The position numbers were made by a program, and so were the translations under genes. This document shows positions 56,778-64,000 of a stretch of 64,000 nt of DNA, piece after piece. The DNA comes from Pseudomonas sediminis. GTDB taxonomy: Bacteria > Pseudomonadota > Gammaproteobacteria > Pseudomonadales > Pseudomonadaceae. The notes beneath the pieces are model-generated. The model saw nothing but the letters and a program-made list of their open reading frames with translations. It was not told the origin of the DNA and ran no database searches. The DNA lies in contig NZ_CP154631.1 of NCBI RefSeq assembly GCF_039555755.1, positions 1,674,001 to 1,738,000 of the forward strand, in the 5' to 3' direction. Numbering within the stretch: position 1 is the first letter of the stretch; every line of letters starts with the position of its first letter.

Positions 56778-57731
56778 ATGACGGTCTTCACCTGCGGTCA
56801 GCTCAGCGATGTCGCCCACACCCTGGGCGGCAACCTGCATTTTCAGCGCGAGCTGCCGGGCGAGCAGCCAGTGCTCGACGGCGAGCAACAGGTGCAGGTG
56901 CTGAGCGAAGGCCTGGTGCTGTACTTCAGCCACAGCCGCGACCTGGTCGACGCCAGTAGCGACAACCGCCTGGCACCGGGCATCACCGCCGCCTTTCTGC
57001 TGCAGGGCGAGGCCGAAGTCAGCCTGCCGCGCCAGCGCCTGCACTTCGACGCCCGCCCCGGCGGTCAGCGCGCCATGCTGGTCAACCTGACCGATAGCGA
57101 CCAGTTTCAGCGCCACTGGCGCAGCGGCCGCGAAGAAACCAAGGTGTGCCTGAGCATCACCCCGGACTGGCTGCAGCAGTTCGCCCTCGACAGCCAGCTG
57201 CGCAGCGACGCCCTGATGCGCTTTAGCCGCAGCCACTGGCACAGCCTGCCCTGGCAACCCTCGGTGGATATCCTCCAGCGCGCCCACCAGTTGCTCGAAC
57301 GTGACGCGAGCCTGCCGCCGTTGATGCAACGCCTGCAACGCGAGAGCTTTGCCCTGGACCTGGCCTGCGACATCCTGCGCGGCATCGACACGCCCCAGGA
57401 GAAACGCCTCGGCAGCCATCTCGAACGCTGCCTGGCGCGCCTCAAGGAATGGCTCGACAGCGGCGAGGCAGATGCCCTGAGCATCACCGACATGGCGCGC
57501 CAGCTCGGCACCAACCCGGTCGACCTGCAGAATGCCTTTCGCAGCCGCAACGGCACCACCATCGCCGCCTACCTGCGCCGCCAGCGCCTGGCCCGCGCTT
57601 ATCAGGCCATGCGCCAGCAGGGCCTGTCAGTGGAGGATGCCGCCAATCTGGCCGGCTACGAGCACCTCAGCAGCTTCAGCGCCGCCTTCAAGCGCGAGTA
57701 TGGTTTTCCGCCGTCGCAAGCCCGACGCTGA
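56778..57731 (+). CDS. AraC-family regulator of siderophore uptake (PchR/AlcR-like)
   Basis: 317 residues. The N-terminal ligand domain (about 1-200) is followed by a C-terminal AraC domain (about 220-317) with ITDMARQLGTNPVDLQNAFR and VEDAANLAGYEHLSSFSAAF. The arrangement resembles PchR and AlcR, which sense the internalised ferri-siderophore and switch on the receptor and transporter genes. It is divergent from that operon across about 146 bases with a Fur-like box. No clear binding repeat for it was picked out by eye. Confidence 0.88.
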   Translation: MTVFTCGQLSDVAHTLGGNLHFQRELPGEQPVLDGEQQVQVLSEGLVLYFSHSRDLVDASSDNRLAPGITAAFLLQGEAEVSLPRQRLHFDARPGGQRAMLVNLTDSDQFQRHWRSGREETKVCLSITPDWLQQFALDSQLRSDALMRFSRSHWHSLPWQPSVDILQRAHQLLERDASLPPLMQRLQRESFALDLACDILRGIDTPQEKRLGSHLERCLARLKEWLDSGEADALSITDMARQLGTNPVDLQNAFRSRNGTTIAAYLRRQRLARAYQAMRQQGLSVEDAANLAGYEHLSSFSAAFKREYGFPPSQARR

Positions 57732-57858
57732 GCGAAGTGGATCAATCCGAATCTGCACAATTGGATCTATGTGACTGGGCCACTGCTGCGTAGATTCATC
57801 GCTACCGGGGCAGGCCGTCACGCCATCGCACCCCTCAACGTGGATACGGATGATCACC

Positions 57859-58338
57859 ATGAGCCAGCGCCTCGACTACTTCGCACTCGCCCCCAAGACC
57901 TCCGGCAAATACGCCGAGTTTTCCATGCTGCTGACCCGCAGCCCCTTTCTTGCGCCGCTGGCCCACCTGGTCATGCTGCGCGCCTCGCAGATCAACGGCT
58001 GCGCCTTCTGCGTCGACATGCACGTGAAGGAAGCGAAGATCCATGGCGACCGCGAACTGCGCATGCACCATGTCGCCGTGTGGCGCGAATCGCCGCTATT
58101 CTCCGCGCAGGAGCGCGCCGCGCTGGAGTGGACGGAAGCCCTGACCCAGCTGTCGCCGCACGGCGTGTCCGACGCGACCTACGCCAGCGTGCGCGAGCAG
58201 TTCTCCGAACAGGAACTGTCGGAGCTGACTTTCCTGGTGGTCGCCATCAACGGCTGGAACCGCCTCAACGTGGCCTTCCGCACCGTGCCCGGCTCCGCCG
58301 ACAAGCAGTTCGGTCTGGACAAGGCCGGTCTGGCCTGA
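57859..58338 (+). CDS. AhpD-like carboxymuconolactone decarboxylase family protein
   Basis: About 159 residues, with a possible ATG three codons earlier. The helical AhpD/CMD fold is marked by the redox motif INGCAFCVDMHVKEAKIHG (CxxC plus His) near residue 47, which in AhpD relatives reduces peroxides or peroxiredoxins. The C-terminal segment FLVVAINGWNRLNVAFRTVP is also typical. It is monocistronic, 120 bases after the AraC gene. A peroxide-stress role fits but is inferred from the family. Confidence 0.88.
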   Translation: MSQRLDYFALAPKTSGKYAEFSMLLTRSPFLAPLAHLVMLRASQINGCAFCVDMHVKEAKIHGDRELRMHHVAVWRESPLFSAQERAALEWTEALTQLSPHGVSDATYASVREQFSEQELSELTFLVVAINGWNRLNVAFRTVPGSADKQFGLDKAGLA

Positions 58339-58516
58339 GGGTTATCCACAGGGGCGGTCACCAGTCGCGCGGCCGCCCTGCTTCTCCCTGAGCGGCCCGC
58401 TGCACAGCACGGGCAAAACCGGCATGATGTGCCCCCGCGCCAGCAGCGCGCTGGCGTGACGAATCCTCGTCGGCCTCCATCAGACACACTCGCCGCCCGC
58501 TCAACGGAGCCCTTGC

Positions 58517-60658
58517 ATGCTGCCCCTGCCGTTTTCCCGCCAACCTGCCCGCCTCACCCTGCTCGCCCTCGCTTGCCTGAGCGGCCACAGCGCCTTCGCC
58601 GAAGAGCCCATGCAGCTCGACTCGCTGCAGGTCAGCGGCGTGCAGATGAGTGAAGTGGAGGCCGCGCGCGAGGAGCTCAAACGCGTCCCCGGCGCCACCA
58701 ATGTGGTGGACATGGACAAGGTCGTGCAGGGCCGCGTGGCCGGCGTCGCCGACGTACTGGCCTACCAGCCCGGGGTCTATGCGCAGTCGCCCGGCAACGA
58801 GGGCGTGAAGATCAGCGTGCGCGGCTCGGGTATCAACCGCGGCCCCGGTTCGCACGCTTCCGGCACGCACATTCTGCTCGACGGGCTGCCGCTGACCGGC
58901 TCCGGCGGCACGCCCTACGAACTGCTGGAGCCGCTGTGGATAAGTCGCGCCGAAGTGCTGCGCAGCGCCAATGGCTTCGACCGGGGTGCGCTGGCCCTGG
59001 GCGGCGCCATCGACTACATCAGCCACACCGGCTACACCGCACCCAAACTGCAACTGCGCTATGAAGCAGGCAGCCGTGGCTACCAGAAGCGCAGCATCGC
59101 CTCCGGTCAGGTGCTGGGCGATTTCGACTACTACCTGGCGCTGACCGACAGCCACACCGACGGCTATCAGGATCAGGCCTCCGGCAAGGGCAAAGGCATC
59201 GCCGCCAACTTAGGCTATCGGCTCAACGAGAATCTGGAAACGCGCTTCTACCTGCGCTACCGCGAGACCGAGCACGAAACGCCCGGCCGCCTGACCAAGG
59301 CGCAACTCAAGGACGACCCGCGCCAGGCCGCTGCGGCCAACCGCAGCATCGACGCCCACCGCGATCAACCCGGCAGCACTTGGCTGGCCAACAAGACCAC
59401 CTGGCAGATCGACGACGACGCCACCCTGGTCGCCGGCCTGGCCTACCACCACTACCCCATGGATATCACCGAGACCGCCTATCGCGGGGGCGCCTATCGC
59501 ATCCGCGTGGACTACAGCGATATCAGTGGCACCCTGAACTACACCCGCCGGCACAGCTTGTTCGGCCTGAACAGCGTGACCACCCTCGGACTGCGCAGCA
59601 CCACCAACCTGCCGAGCAGCAAATCCAAGGAAACCGCAGCGTTGCCAATCGACGTCAACGGCACCACCTATCCAGCGGGCACCCTGATGCGCGACTACGA
59701 ACACCTGGGTTCGGACAACGTACTGCACCTCAGCAACGACACGGAGCTGGCGCCTAACCTGTGGCTCACCAGCGGCCTGGCACTGATCTACACCCGCCGC
59801 GAAGCCGAAGTGACCTGGCCGGCTACCGAAGACAGGCTCAACGAACACAGCTGGGACTACGCGCCGCGCCTCGGTCTGCGCTATCAGCTCAACCCCGACG
59901 TACAGCTGTTCGGCAATATCAGCCGCTCGGTAGAACCGCCGCATGCCTGGTCGATGCTCTGGAGTTCGCCGCTGCGCTTCCCCACCAGCAACCAGCCCTG
60001 GAGCAACCGTCAGAGCGCCGCCATAAGCCTGGATAACCAGACCGCCACCACCTTCGAGGTTGGCGGGTGGGGCGACTCCATGCTGGGCCAGTGGGAGCTG
60101 ACCTACTACTACTCACAGGTGCGTCATGAACTGCTCACCGTCGAGATAGAGCCCAACGTCTTCGCCGAATCCAACGCCAGCCCCACCGTACACCAGGGCA
60201 TCGAAGCCGGCCTGACCAGCCCGCTGTGGCAAGGCGGCGCGGCCGGCGCCCTGAGCCTGCGCCAGGCCTACACCTTCAGCGACTTCCACTACCGCGACGA
60301 CGACGCCTTCGGCGACAACCGCCTGCCCGGCCTGCCGCGCCACTACTACCAGGCCGAACTGCGCTACGACTTCGCCAACGGCTTCTACACCGGCCTCAAC
60401 ACCCAGTACGCCTCCAAGGTCGCGGTGGACTACGCCAACAGCTACTACGCCGACGCCTACGCCACCTTCGGCGCCACCCTCGGCTACAACGCCCCCAAAG
60501 GCGACTGGCAAACCTGGCTCGACCTGCGCAACCTCACCAACAAACGCTACGCCGCCACCGTCACCCCCGGCTACAACGACAACGGCACCGACGCCGCCCG
60601 CTCGACGCCGGGCGAAGGCTTTGGCGTGTACACCGGGGTTTCGTGGAGCTGGTTGTAA
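58517..60658 (+). CDS. TonB-dependent receptor, 3' end duplicated nearby
   Basis: 713 residues. Signal peptide, TonB box-like QLDSLQVSGVQ, plug (VLAYQPGVYAQSPGNEGVKI; RAEVLRSANGFDRGALALGG) and barrel ending GVYTGVSWSWL. It resembles FecA-like receptors, including the loop RETEHETPGRLTKAQLKDDP. No Fur box was seen upstream. The 3' quarter recurs, decayed, at 62838-63062, on the far side of an A+T-rich island that begins directly at this gene's stop codon. The protein itself looks complete. Confidence 0.9.
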   Translation: MLPLPFSRQPARLTLLALACLSGHSAFAEEPMQLDSLQVSGVQMSEVEAAREELKRVPGATNVVDMDKVVQGRVAGVADVLAYQPGVYAQSPGNEGVKISVRGSGINRGPGSHASGTHILLDGLPLTGSGGTPYELLEPLWISRAEVLRSANGFDRGALALGGAIDYISHTGYTAPKLQLRYEAGSRGYQKRSIASGQVLGDFDYYLALTDSHTDGYQDQASGKGKGIAANLGYRLNENLETRFYLRYRETEHETPGRLTKAQLKDDPRQAAAANRSIDAHRDQPGSTWLANKTTWQIDDDATLVAGLAYHHYPMDITETAYRGGAYRIRVDYSDISGTLNYTRRHSLFGLNSVTTLGLRSTTNLPSSKSKETAALPIDVNGTTYPAGTLMRDYEHLGSDNVLHLSNDTELAPNLWLTSGLALIYTRREAEVTWPATEDRLNEHSWDYAPRLGLRYQLNPDVQLFGNISRSVEPPHAWSMLWSSPLRFPTSNQPWSNRQSAAISLDNQTATTFEVGGWGDSMLGQWELTYYYSQVRHELLTVEIEPNVFAESNASPTVHQGIEAGLTSPLWQGGAAGALSLRQAYTFSDFHYRDDDAFGDNRLPGLPRHYYQAELRYDFANGFYTGLNTQYASKVAVDYANSYYADAYATFGATLGYNAPKGDWQTWLDLRNLTNKRYAATVTPGYNDNGTDAARSTPGEGFGVYTGVSWSWL

Positions 60659-60708
60659 GGATTAATCGTGGATAATATTTAGATCTACATAGTTCCTGCT
60701 GGAGCCTA

Positions 60709-61554
60709 TTAACGGTTCTGGCAGCATGCCCTACATGGTAAGAAACCTAACGCTTCAAGCAACTCATCTGAAAGCAAATCTTCACTCATTTCAAGTTCTA
60801 AACGGTGAACGTTAAAAACAAGAATTTTAATTACCTTCTTAAGCCTTAACAGCTCCAAAAAAACATCCTTTTTTTCTAAATCTTGATCATTGGCGCGAGC
60901 GTAGATTTTATTTGCCGGAGCATAAAGATAATTACTGACACCATTAGAAACAGCAAAGCGTCGCAAAACATCAGCCTTACTGTGAATTTCAGCAATCAAC
61001 TCAGACTCGGTTTTACCAACAACATTCAAAGGGGGTTCCTGTGAACCATATGAAATCTCTTTCGGATTTATCGAAACACGGAACTTGCTCCCGACATGGG
61101 CCCAAAAAATATCTACCGGCTTATCTCTATAGTTAGGCCACTCTTTCTCACAAAAAGCCTGAAACTCACTGACCTTATATGAGCCAAGCTGTGTAATCTC
61201 CGGCGGCGTCTCAAAATTCTCAAAACTCGCTCGCAAAAAATTGCATTCACTATCCTTGTGATAGCGCGGCGTGTTAACCTTCATCACATATTGAGGAACA
61301 AAAAACCTCTCTCTTTTATTAAGCTCATTTCGAATCTTTTCGATATCTATCTTTACATCACCCACCCCCCATCGCTTAATTATTTCGAGCGTCGTCCTTT
61401 GCTTATACATGAGCAATATCTCATTATTATTAAAAGTGTCACGCAAAGAAAATCGACTAAGACTCGCAATAGCTAAGCTAATATCTTTTCTTTCATCAGC
61501 ACGAGCCAATCTGTCTAAAGACTTAAAGTAGTTGTACTGAGACACATAATGCAT
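60709..61554 (-). CDS. Unknown island protein with Cys/His clusters
   Basis: About 281 residues (an ATG two codons earlier is too close to the AGGG ribosome site). It is charged, mostly helical, without membrane spans. Two possible metal-binding clusters are visible: YHKDSECNFL near residue 97 and GFLPCRACC at the extreme C-terminus. Together they resemble the split H-C...PC-C patterns of small zinc motifs, here separated by about 165 residues. I do not recognise the family. It is last in the operon, 41 bases after the preceding gene. An effector role is a guess from position and size. Confidence 0.7.
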   Translation of the reverse strand: MHYVSQYNYFKSLDRLARADERKDISLAIASLSRFSLRDTFNNNEILLMYKQRTTLEIIKRWGVGDVKIDIEKIRNELNKRERFFVPQYVMKVNTPRYHKDSECNFLRASFENFETPPEITQLGSYKVSEFQAFCEKEWPNYRDKPVDIFWAHVGSKFRVSINPKEISYGSQEPPLNVVGKTESELIAEIHSKADVLRRFAVSNGVSNYLYAPANKIYARANDQDLEKKDVFLELLRLKKVIKILVFNVHRLELEMSEDLLSDELLEALGFLPCRACCQNR

Positions 61555-61601
61555 AAGCATTACCCTGCAAATAAAAATTAAATTAATTCTTTAATTAAAT
61601 C

Positions 61602-61931
61602 CTACTTACCCCCTGCATCGTAGTCATATGTAATTGCTCCATAGTCAAAAAGAATACTAAGAGCCGAACCGTGCTGTACGCCCTCCTTTATTTCGTCAAG
61701 AATTAACGACTCGTTATCAGCACTTACTATCAGGGCCTCAGCAATGTTTTGAGATATACTATCCGTCAACAAAGTAAGTGCAGGCCGTTGAAAAGCAGTA
61801 GTCAACGCCTGAATCATTGCGCTATTTCTTTTTGAAATTCGCAAACTCAAGGTTTCGAAGTCATGCTTGTCACCTTCCATACTTGCAGCAGACAGCAATG
61901 CATATAACTTAGATTTTTTTTTACCGTTCAT
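61602..61931 (-). CDS. Small ribbon-helix-helix-like island protein
   Basis: About 109 residues. The central part, LSLRISKRNSAMIQALTTAF followed by a helix ending ISQNIAEALI, has the strand-helix-helix rhythm of ribbon-helix-helix DNA-binding proteins. It parallels the same region of the preceding gene (LNLKIRKSDLRILRSVSISS), so the two look like distant paralogues. AGAGGG precedes the ATG, and the start lies inside the end of the preceding gene (11-base overlap). DNA binding is inferred. Confidence 0.65.
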   Translation of the reverse strand: MNGKKKSKLYALLSAASMEGDKHDFETLSLRISKRNSAMIQALTTAFQRPALTLLTDSISQNIAEALIVSADNESLILDEIKEGVQHGSALSILFDYGAITYDYDAGGK

Positions 61932-62367
61932 TTTCCGCCCTCTTAATACGCCCATCAATAATCATATATTGCTCACTAAATCCATCACTAGGACGATCAG
62001 GCAACTCAACAGAGTAATAATAATCGAGTTCATGATTATCTCTCCTAAACAAACAGTCCGACCAACTCCCCTCAGCCCGAAGACTTATACCCAATATATT
62101 ATCCGCGTAAGCAGCTACCCGCGCTGCACAGTCCTTATCGTCTGAAGCTAGTTCTTTCAGCATTCTAGCGAGCACCGCCCCAACTATTTCATTGAGAATT
62201 TGTGAGCGGGGAATTTCAGAACTGATCGATACCGACCTAAGAATTCTTAAATCAGACTTCCTTATTTTCAAATTTAGTTTTGGAAATGAATCATCATTAG
62301 CTGACCCGAAAGTTTCAACCATAGATTTTCCATCTGAAAATTTCTCACGAACAATCTGGTATGTCAT
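61921..62367 (-). CDS. Ribbon-helix-helix-like island protein
   Basis: 148 residues. Residues about 29-70 (LNLKIRKSDLRILRSVSISS, then EIPRSQILNEIVGAVLARML) fit a ribbon-helix-helix plan, where the strand contacts DNA and the two helices dimerise. The remainder (LGISLRAEGSWSDCLFRRDN and beyond) is unassigned. It would be a good candidate for the repressor that binds the palindrome in the operon promoter. It has a G-rich ribosome site and starts 31 bases after the DUF4258-like gene. Confidence 0.65.
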   Translation of the reverse strand: MTYQIVREKFSDGKSMVETFGSANDDSFPKLNLKIRKSDLRILRSVSISSEIPRSQILNEIVGAVLARMLKELASDDKDCAARVAAYADNILGISLRAEGSWSDCLFRRDNHELDYYYSVELPDRPSDGFSEQYMIIDGRIKRAENER

Positions 62368-62398
62368 TTACATCCCCCTGATTTATCATTTAATACTA

Positions 62399-62659
62399 TT
62401 AAGATTTCTTGTAAATATGAAATGCTGTAATTAAATCTCCACCAGCATGAACAATACAAGCAACACCTCTTGCTCGAATCTTTTCTAATAAGCGAATTTC
62501 GTTCTTAAGTTTCATGATTTCCTGATCAATCTCCTTCTTCCCAAGCAGCATCCTGTCGCCTTTCTCGTTGGGCTCTCCGAGATCAAGGATCAAATCCACC
62601 ATGGCCGGACTGATACTGCGCTGCTGGACTCGAGCTTGAAAGTGCTGGGTAACGTTCAT
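62399..62659 (-). CDS. DUF4258-like small protein, first gene of the island operon
   Basis: 86 residues. The opening QHFQARVQQRSISPAMVDLI and the ending VACIVHAGGDLITAFHIYKK resemble DUF4258, a small family with a RelE/toxin-like beta-sheet and often found in toxin-antitoxin or defence settings. The middle contains a predicted long helix rich in Glu and Lys. The start follows a strong AAGGAGGTGG site; an upstream in-frame extension is not needed. Toxin activity is not established. Confidence 0.7.
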   Translation of the reverse strand: MNVTQHFQARVQQRSISPAMVDLILDLGEPNEKGDRMLLGKKEIDQEIMKLKNEIRLLEKIRARGVACIVHAGGDLITAFHIYKKS

Positions 62660-62689
62660 CTCCACCTCCTTGATTTGACCGTGAGACAC

Positions 62690-62735
62690 AGATTATTAAT
62701 CCGAATCGGATTAGTCAATATATTTATTCGGATTA
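62690..62735 (-). promoter_or_regulatory. Island operon promoter with overlapping palindromic operator
   Basis: On the minus strand, TTGACT (-35), a 17-base spacer and TAATCT (-10) lie about 30 bases before the first gene. The spacer region contains the exact 17-base palindrome TAATCCGAATCGGATTA (62697-62713). A further half-site TCGGATTA lies at 62728-62735, exactly 22 bases from its twin. Such spacing suits cooperative dimers on one face of the helix. Confidence 0.7.
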
Positions 62736-62837
62736 CTTTAATGCTGCCATGCCGAGCTCCGACGACCTAGTCGCTAGCTCGTCTAGTTACCCGCGATAAG
62801 GATTGATCTTGCCCAGATCAAGCACCACCCGTTCCAG

Positions 62838-63062
62838 ACCTACACCTTCAGCGACTTCCACTAGCGCGATGACGACGCCACCCTCGTCTACAACGCCCCC
62901 AAAGGCGACTGGCAAACCTGGCTCGACCTGCGCAACCTCACCAACAAACGCTACGCCGCCACCGTGACGCCGGGTTACAACGACAACGGCACCGACGCCG
63001 CCCGCTCGACACCGGGCGAAGGTTTTGGCGTGTACACCGGGGTTTCGTGGAGCTGGTTGTAA
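62838..63062 (+). pseudogene. Decayed copy of the 3' end of the TonB receptor gene
   Basis: The sequence from CCAGACCTACACC to the stop codon matches the last part of the receptor gene at 58517-60658 (equivalent to about 60263-60658). A 168-base deletion with GCC at both junctions removes the part equivalent to 60308-60475, and TAC is changed to TAG (CACTAGCGC) early in the fragment. The final 130 bases or so are nearly identical. No start codon or signal peptide remains. Confidence 0.9.
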
Positions 63063-63434
63063 GCACTGCTTGCTGGTGGACGTAGAGCGTCGAAGGCTGC
63101 ATTCCCACGCGGAGCGTGGGAACGATCGGCGATCTGCCGATCAACGCAAAGCCATCCGCCAGCACCACTCACTCAGCTCTTCTGACACAGAACGATCAGC
63201 CAACACCCAATCGCCCCTTCCAGAAGGCTGAGTGCAATTGTTGTTTGCGGGGTTGAGCGGCATGGATGCCGCGACGACTACATGGATGTAGGAGGTAGAG
63301 CGACGCAGGATGCCAAAGCCGAAAGCGCCGATGGGCCAAGGATGGCCCTTCGGCGCGTGCCCCGGAAACAGCAATGGAACGAGGGAACCCGGAGCGCAGC
63401 GCAGGTCCAAACGGCAACAGGCCCTAGTAATCAA
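63063..63434. repeat. Gene-free stretch with several short palindromes
   Basis: TTCCCACGCGGAGCGTGGGAA (63102-63122) is a common Pseudomonas REP form. GATCGGC / GCCGATC (63124-63142) is another hairpin, and GCGGCATGGATGCCGC with CTACATGGATGTAG (around 63257-63291) form two more. From 63292 to 63420 the sequence reads like a known intergenic repeat but was not matched further. No convincing gene is seen. Confidence 0.65.
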
Positions 63435-64000
63435 TCACTTCCTCAACAAATAACTATCCATAATCCACCCATTCCTCTCCCGCGCCTCGGCCCGAGTGGC
63501 AACGATCTTTTCCGCCAGCTCATCCAACGGCCCCGCCATCAGAATCTCATCCGCCGTACCGACATAAGCCCCCCAGTAAATGGTCAGCCCCTGCCCGGTA
63601 AACCGCCGGTAGGTGTCCTTGGCATCGAGCATCACCGCCACACTGTCCACCCCCTGCGGCCAGCCTTCGGCGAGCAAGCGGCCGGTGGTGATTTCCACGG
63701 CGCGGCCGATGCTGTTGAGCGGAATGCGGTGCCGTGCCGTGAGCGCCTGCAGGCTGGTGATGCCGGGGATCACGTCATAGGAGAAGTCGCTACGGCGCGC
63801 GGCGATGGCCTCGATGATGCGGATGCTGCTGTCATACAGCGACGGGTCGCCCCAGACCATAAAGGCCGCCGTCTCGCCATCGGCCATCTGCTCGTCGATC
63901 AGTTGCTCGAACACCGCCTGTTTATCGCGGTTGAGCTCGTCGACGCTGGCGCGGTAGTCGGCGGCATCACGCTCGCGCTCCGGCTGCAGGCCTTCGGCGA
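63435..64000 (-). CDS. cobF: Precorrin-6A synthase, deacetylating (CobF), C-terminal part (partial)
   Basis: The frame is open to the right edge of the window, so about 188 C-terminal residues are visible and the start is missing. VWGDPSLYDSSIRIIEAIAA, VIPGITSLQALTARHRIPLN and LTIYWGAYVGTADEILMAGP match CobF, the methyltransferase that methylates C1 and removes the acetyl group to give precorrin-6A in the aerobic pathway. It is encoded about 16 kb from the main cob cluster, next to TonB receptor debris. It supplies the C1 methylation step that no gene in that cluster provides. Confidence 0.9.
   Translation of the reverse strand, partial: AEGLQPERERDAADYRASVDELNRDKQAVFEQLIDEQMADGETAAFMVWGDPSLYDSSIRIIEAIAARRSDFSYDVIPGITSLQALTARHRIPLNSIGRAVEITTGRLLAEGWPQGVDSVAVMLDAKDTYRRFTGQGLTIYWGAYVGTADEILMAGPLDELAEKIVATRAEARERNGWIMDSYLLRK

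Larger units (their letters stand above)
60656..62808. other. A+T-rich accessory island
   Basis: Base use changes sharply at the receptor stop codon: long A/T runs and A+T-ending codons replace the GC-rich pattern until about 62760. It holds four minus-strand genes in one apparent operon. TAAGGATTAATC (60656-60667) and TAAGGATTGATC (62797-62808) bracket it as a near-perfect direct repeat. No integrase, transposase, tRNA or phage structural gene is present. The composition suggests horizontal transfer. Confidence 0.7.

Noticed and set aside
60656..62808. The A+T-rich island as a prophage or integrative conjugative element
   Set aside because: No integrase, replication, structural or transfer genes, and no tRNA at either edge.
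62838..63062. The receptor-like fragment as a functional gene
   Set aside because: It lacks a start, has an in-frame TAG and an internal deletion.

Overview
The window is high-GC gammaproteobacterial DNA that reads as a Pseudomonas chromosome. The evidence is the REP-type palindromes starting GTAGGAGCCGCGCCTCGCGGC, the order of the cobalamin genes, a dksA2/folE2 zinc-starvation locus, and many TonB receptors. I lean towards the mendocina/oleovorans side of the genus, but only from general impression. No rRNA, tRNA, integrase, transposase or CRISPR array was seen.

Layout. 1-6.2 kb: the end of a glutamine-synthetase-family gene, two coupled unknown envelope genes, an acyl-CoA thioesterase, a zinc-ribbon protein, DUF3301, an alpha/beta hydrolase, a CobW-type GTPase and a small secreted protein. 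6.25-6.63 kb: a gene-free stretch with a Pho box, a candidate small RNA with terminator, and REP repeats. 6.6-9.9 kb: zinc-starvation locus (DUF1826, zigA-like GTPase, dksA2 / folE2) around a shared Zur site. 9.9-15.3 kb: DUF2207-LemA pair, a cNMP/CBS/DUF294 protein with a DnaQ-like exonuclease, and DUF2986. 15.4-22.3 kb: LysR / L-serine dehydratase, BCCT transporter, cardiolipin synthase, amino-acid-type binding protein. 22.3-26.4 kb: Fur-type siderophore receptor with a PepSY membrane protein, and DUF3617. 26.5-33.9 kb: TAXI-TRAP transporter (binding protein, fused permease, DUF1850) with a DctB/DctD-like two-component system and a sigma-54 promoter. 34-47 kb: vitamin B12. One arm has a riboswitch, TonB receptor and BtuCDF-like ABC transporter; the other has cobK-cobL diverging from riboswitch-cobG-cobH-cobI-cobJ. 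47-52.7 kb: GlxA-type regulator, LysE exporter, flavin reductase, SDR with divergent LysR, MHS-family MFS. 52.7-57.7 kb: a siderophore uptake module (receptor, RhtX/FptX-like MFS, unknown protein, AraC regulator). 57.8-60.7 kb: AhpD-like protein and another TonB receptor. 60.7-62.8 kb: an A+T-rich island. 62.8-64 kb: a decayed copy of the receptor 3' end, then cobF running off the edge.

Three places deserve most attention. First, the cobalamin riboswitch in front of cobG carries two different palindromic mobile-element-like insertions inside the aptamer, yet keeps its conserved core and B12 box. Second, 6317-6446 looks like a Pho-regulated small RNA: Pho box, -10 at the expected spacing, a 9-bp hairpin and an intrinsic terminator within about 130 bases. 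Third, the island at 60.7-62.8 kb holds an unrecognised four-gene minus-strand operon (DUF4258-like, two ribbon-helix-helix-like proteins, a 281-residue Cys/His protein). Its promoter has a perfect 17-bp palindrome in the spacer. The island is bracketed by the intact receptor gene and a broken duplicate of that gene's 3' end.

The shared theme is metal and cofactor acquisition: iron (at least two siderophore receptors, with two Fur-like sites), zinc (Zur locus), cobalt/B12 (uptake plus aerobic synthesis) and phosphate (Pho box).
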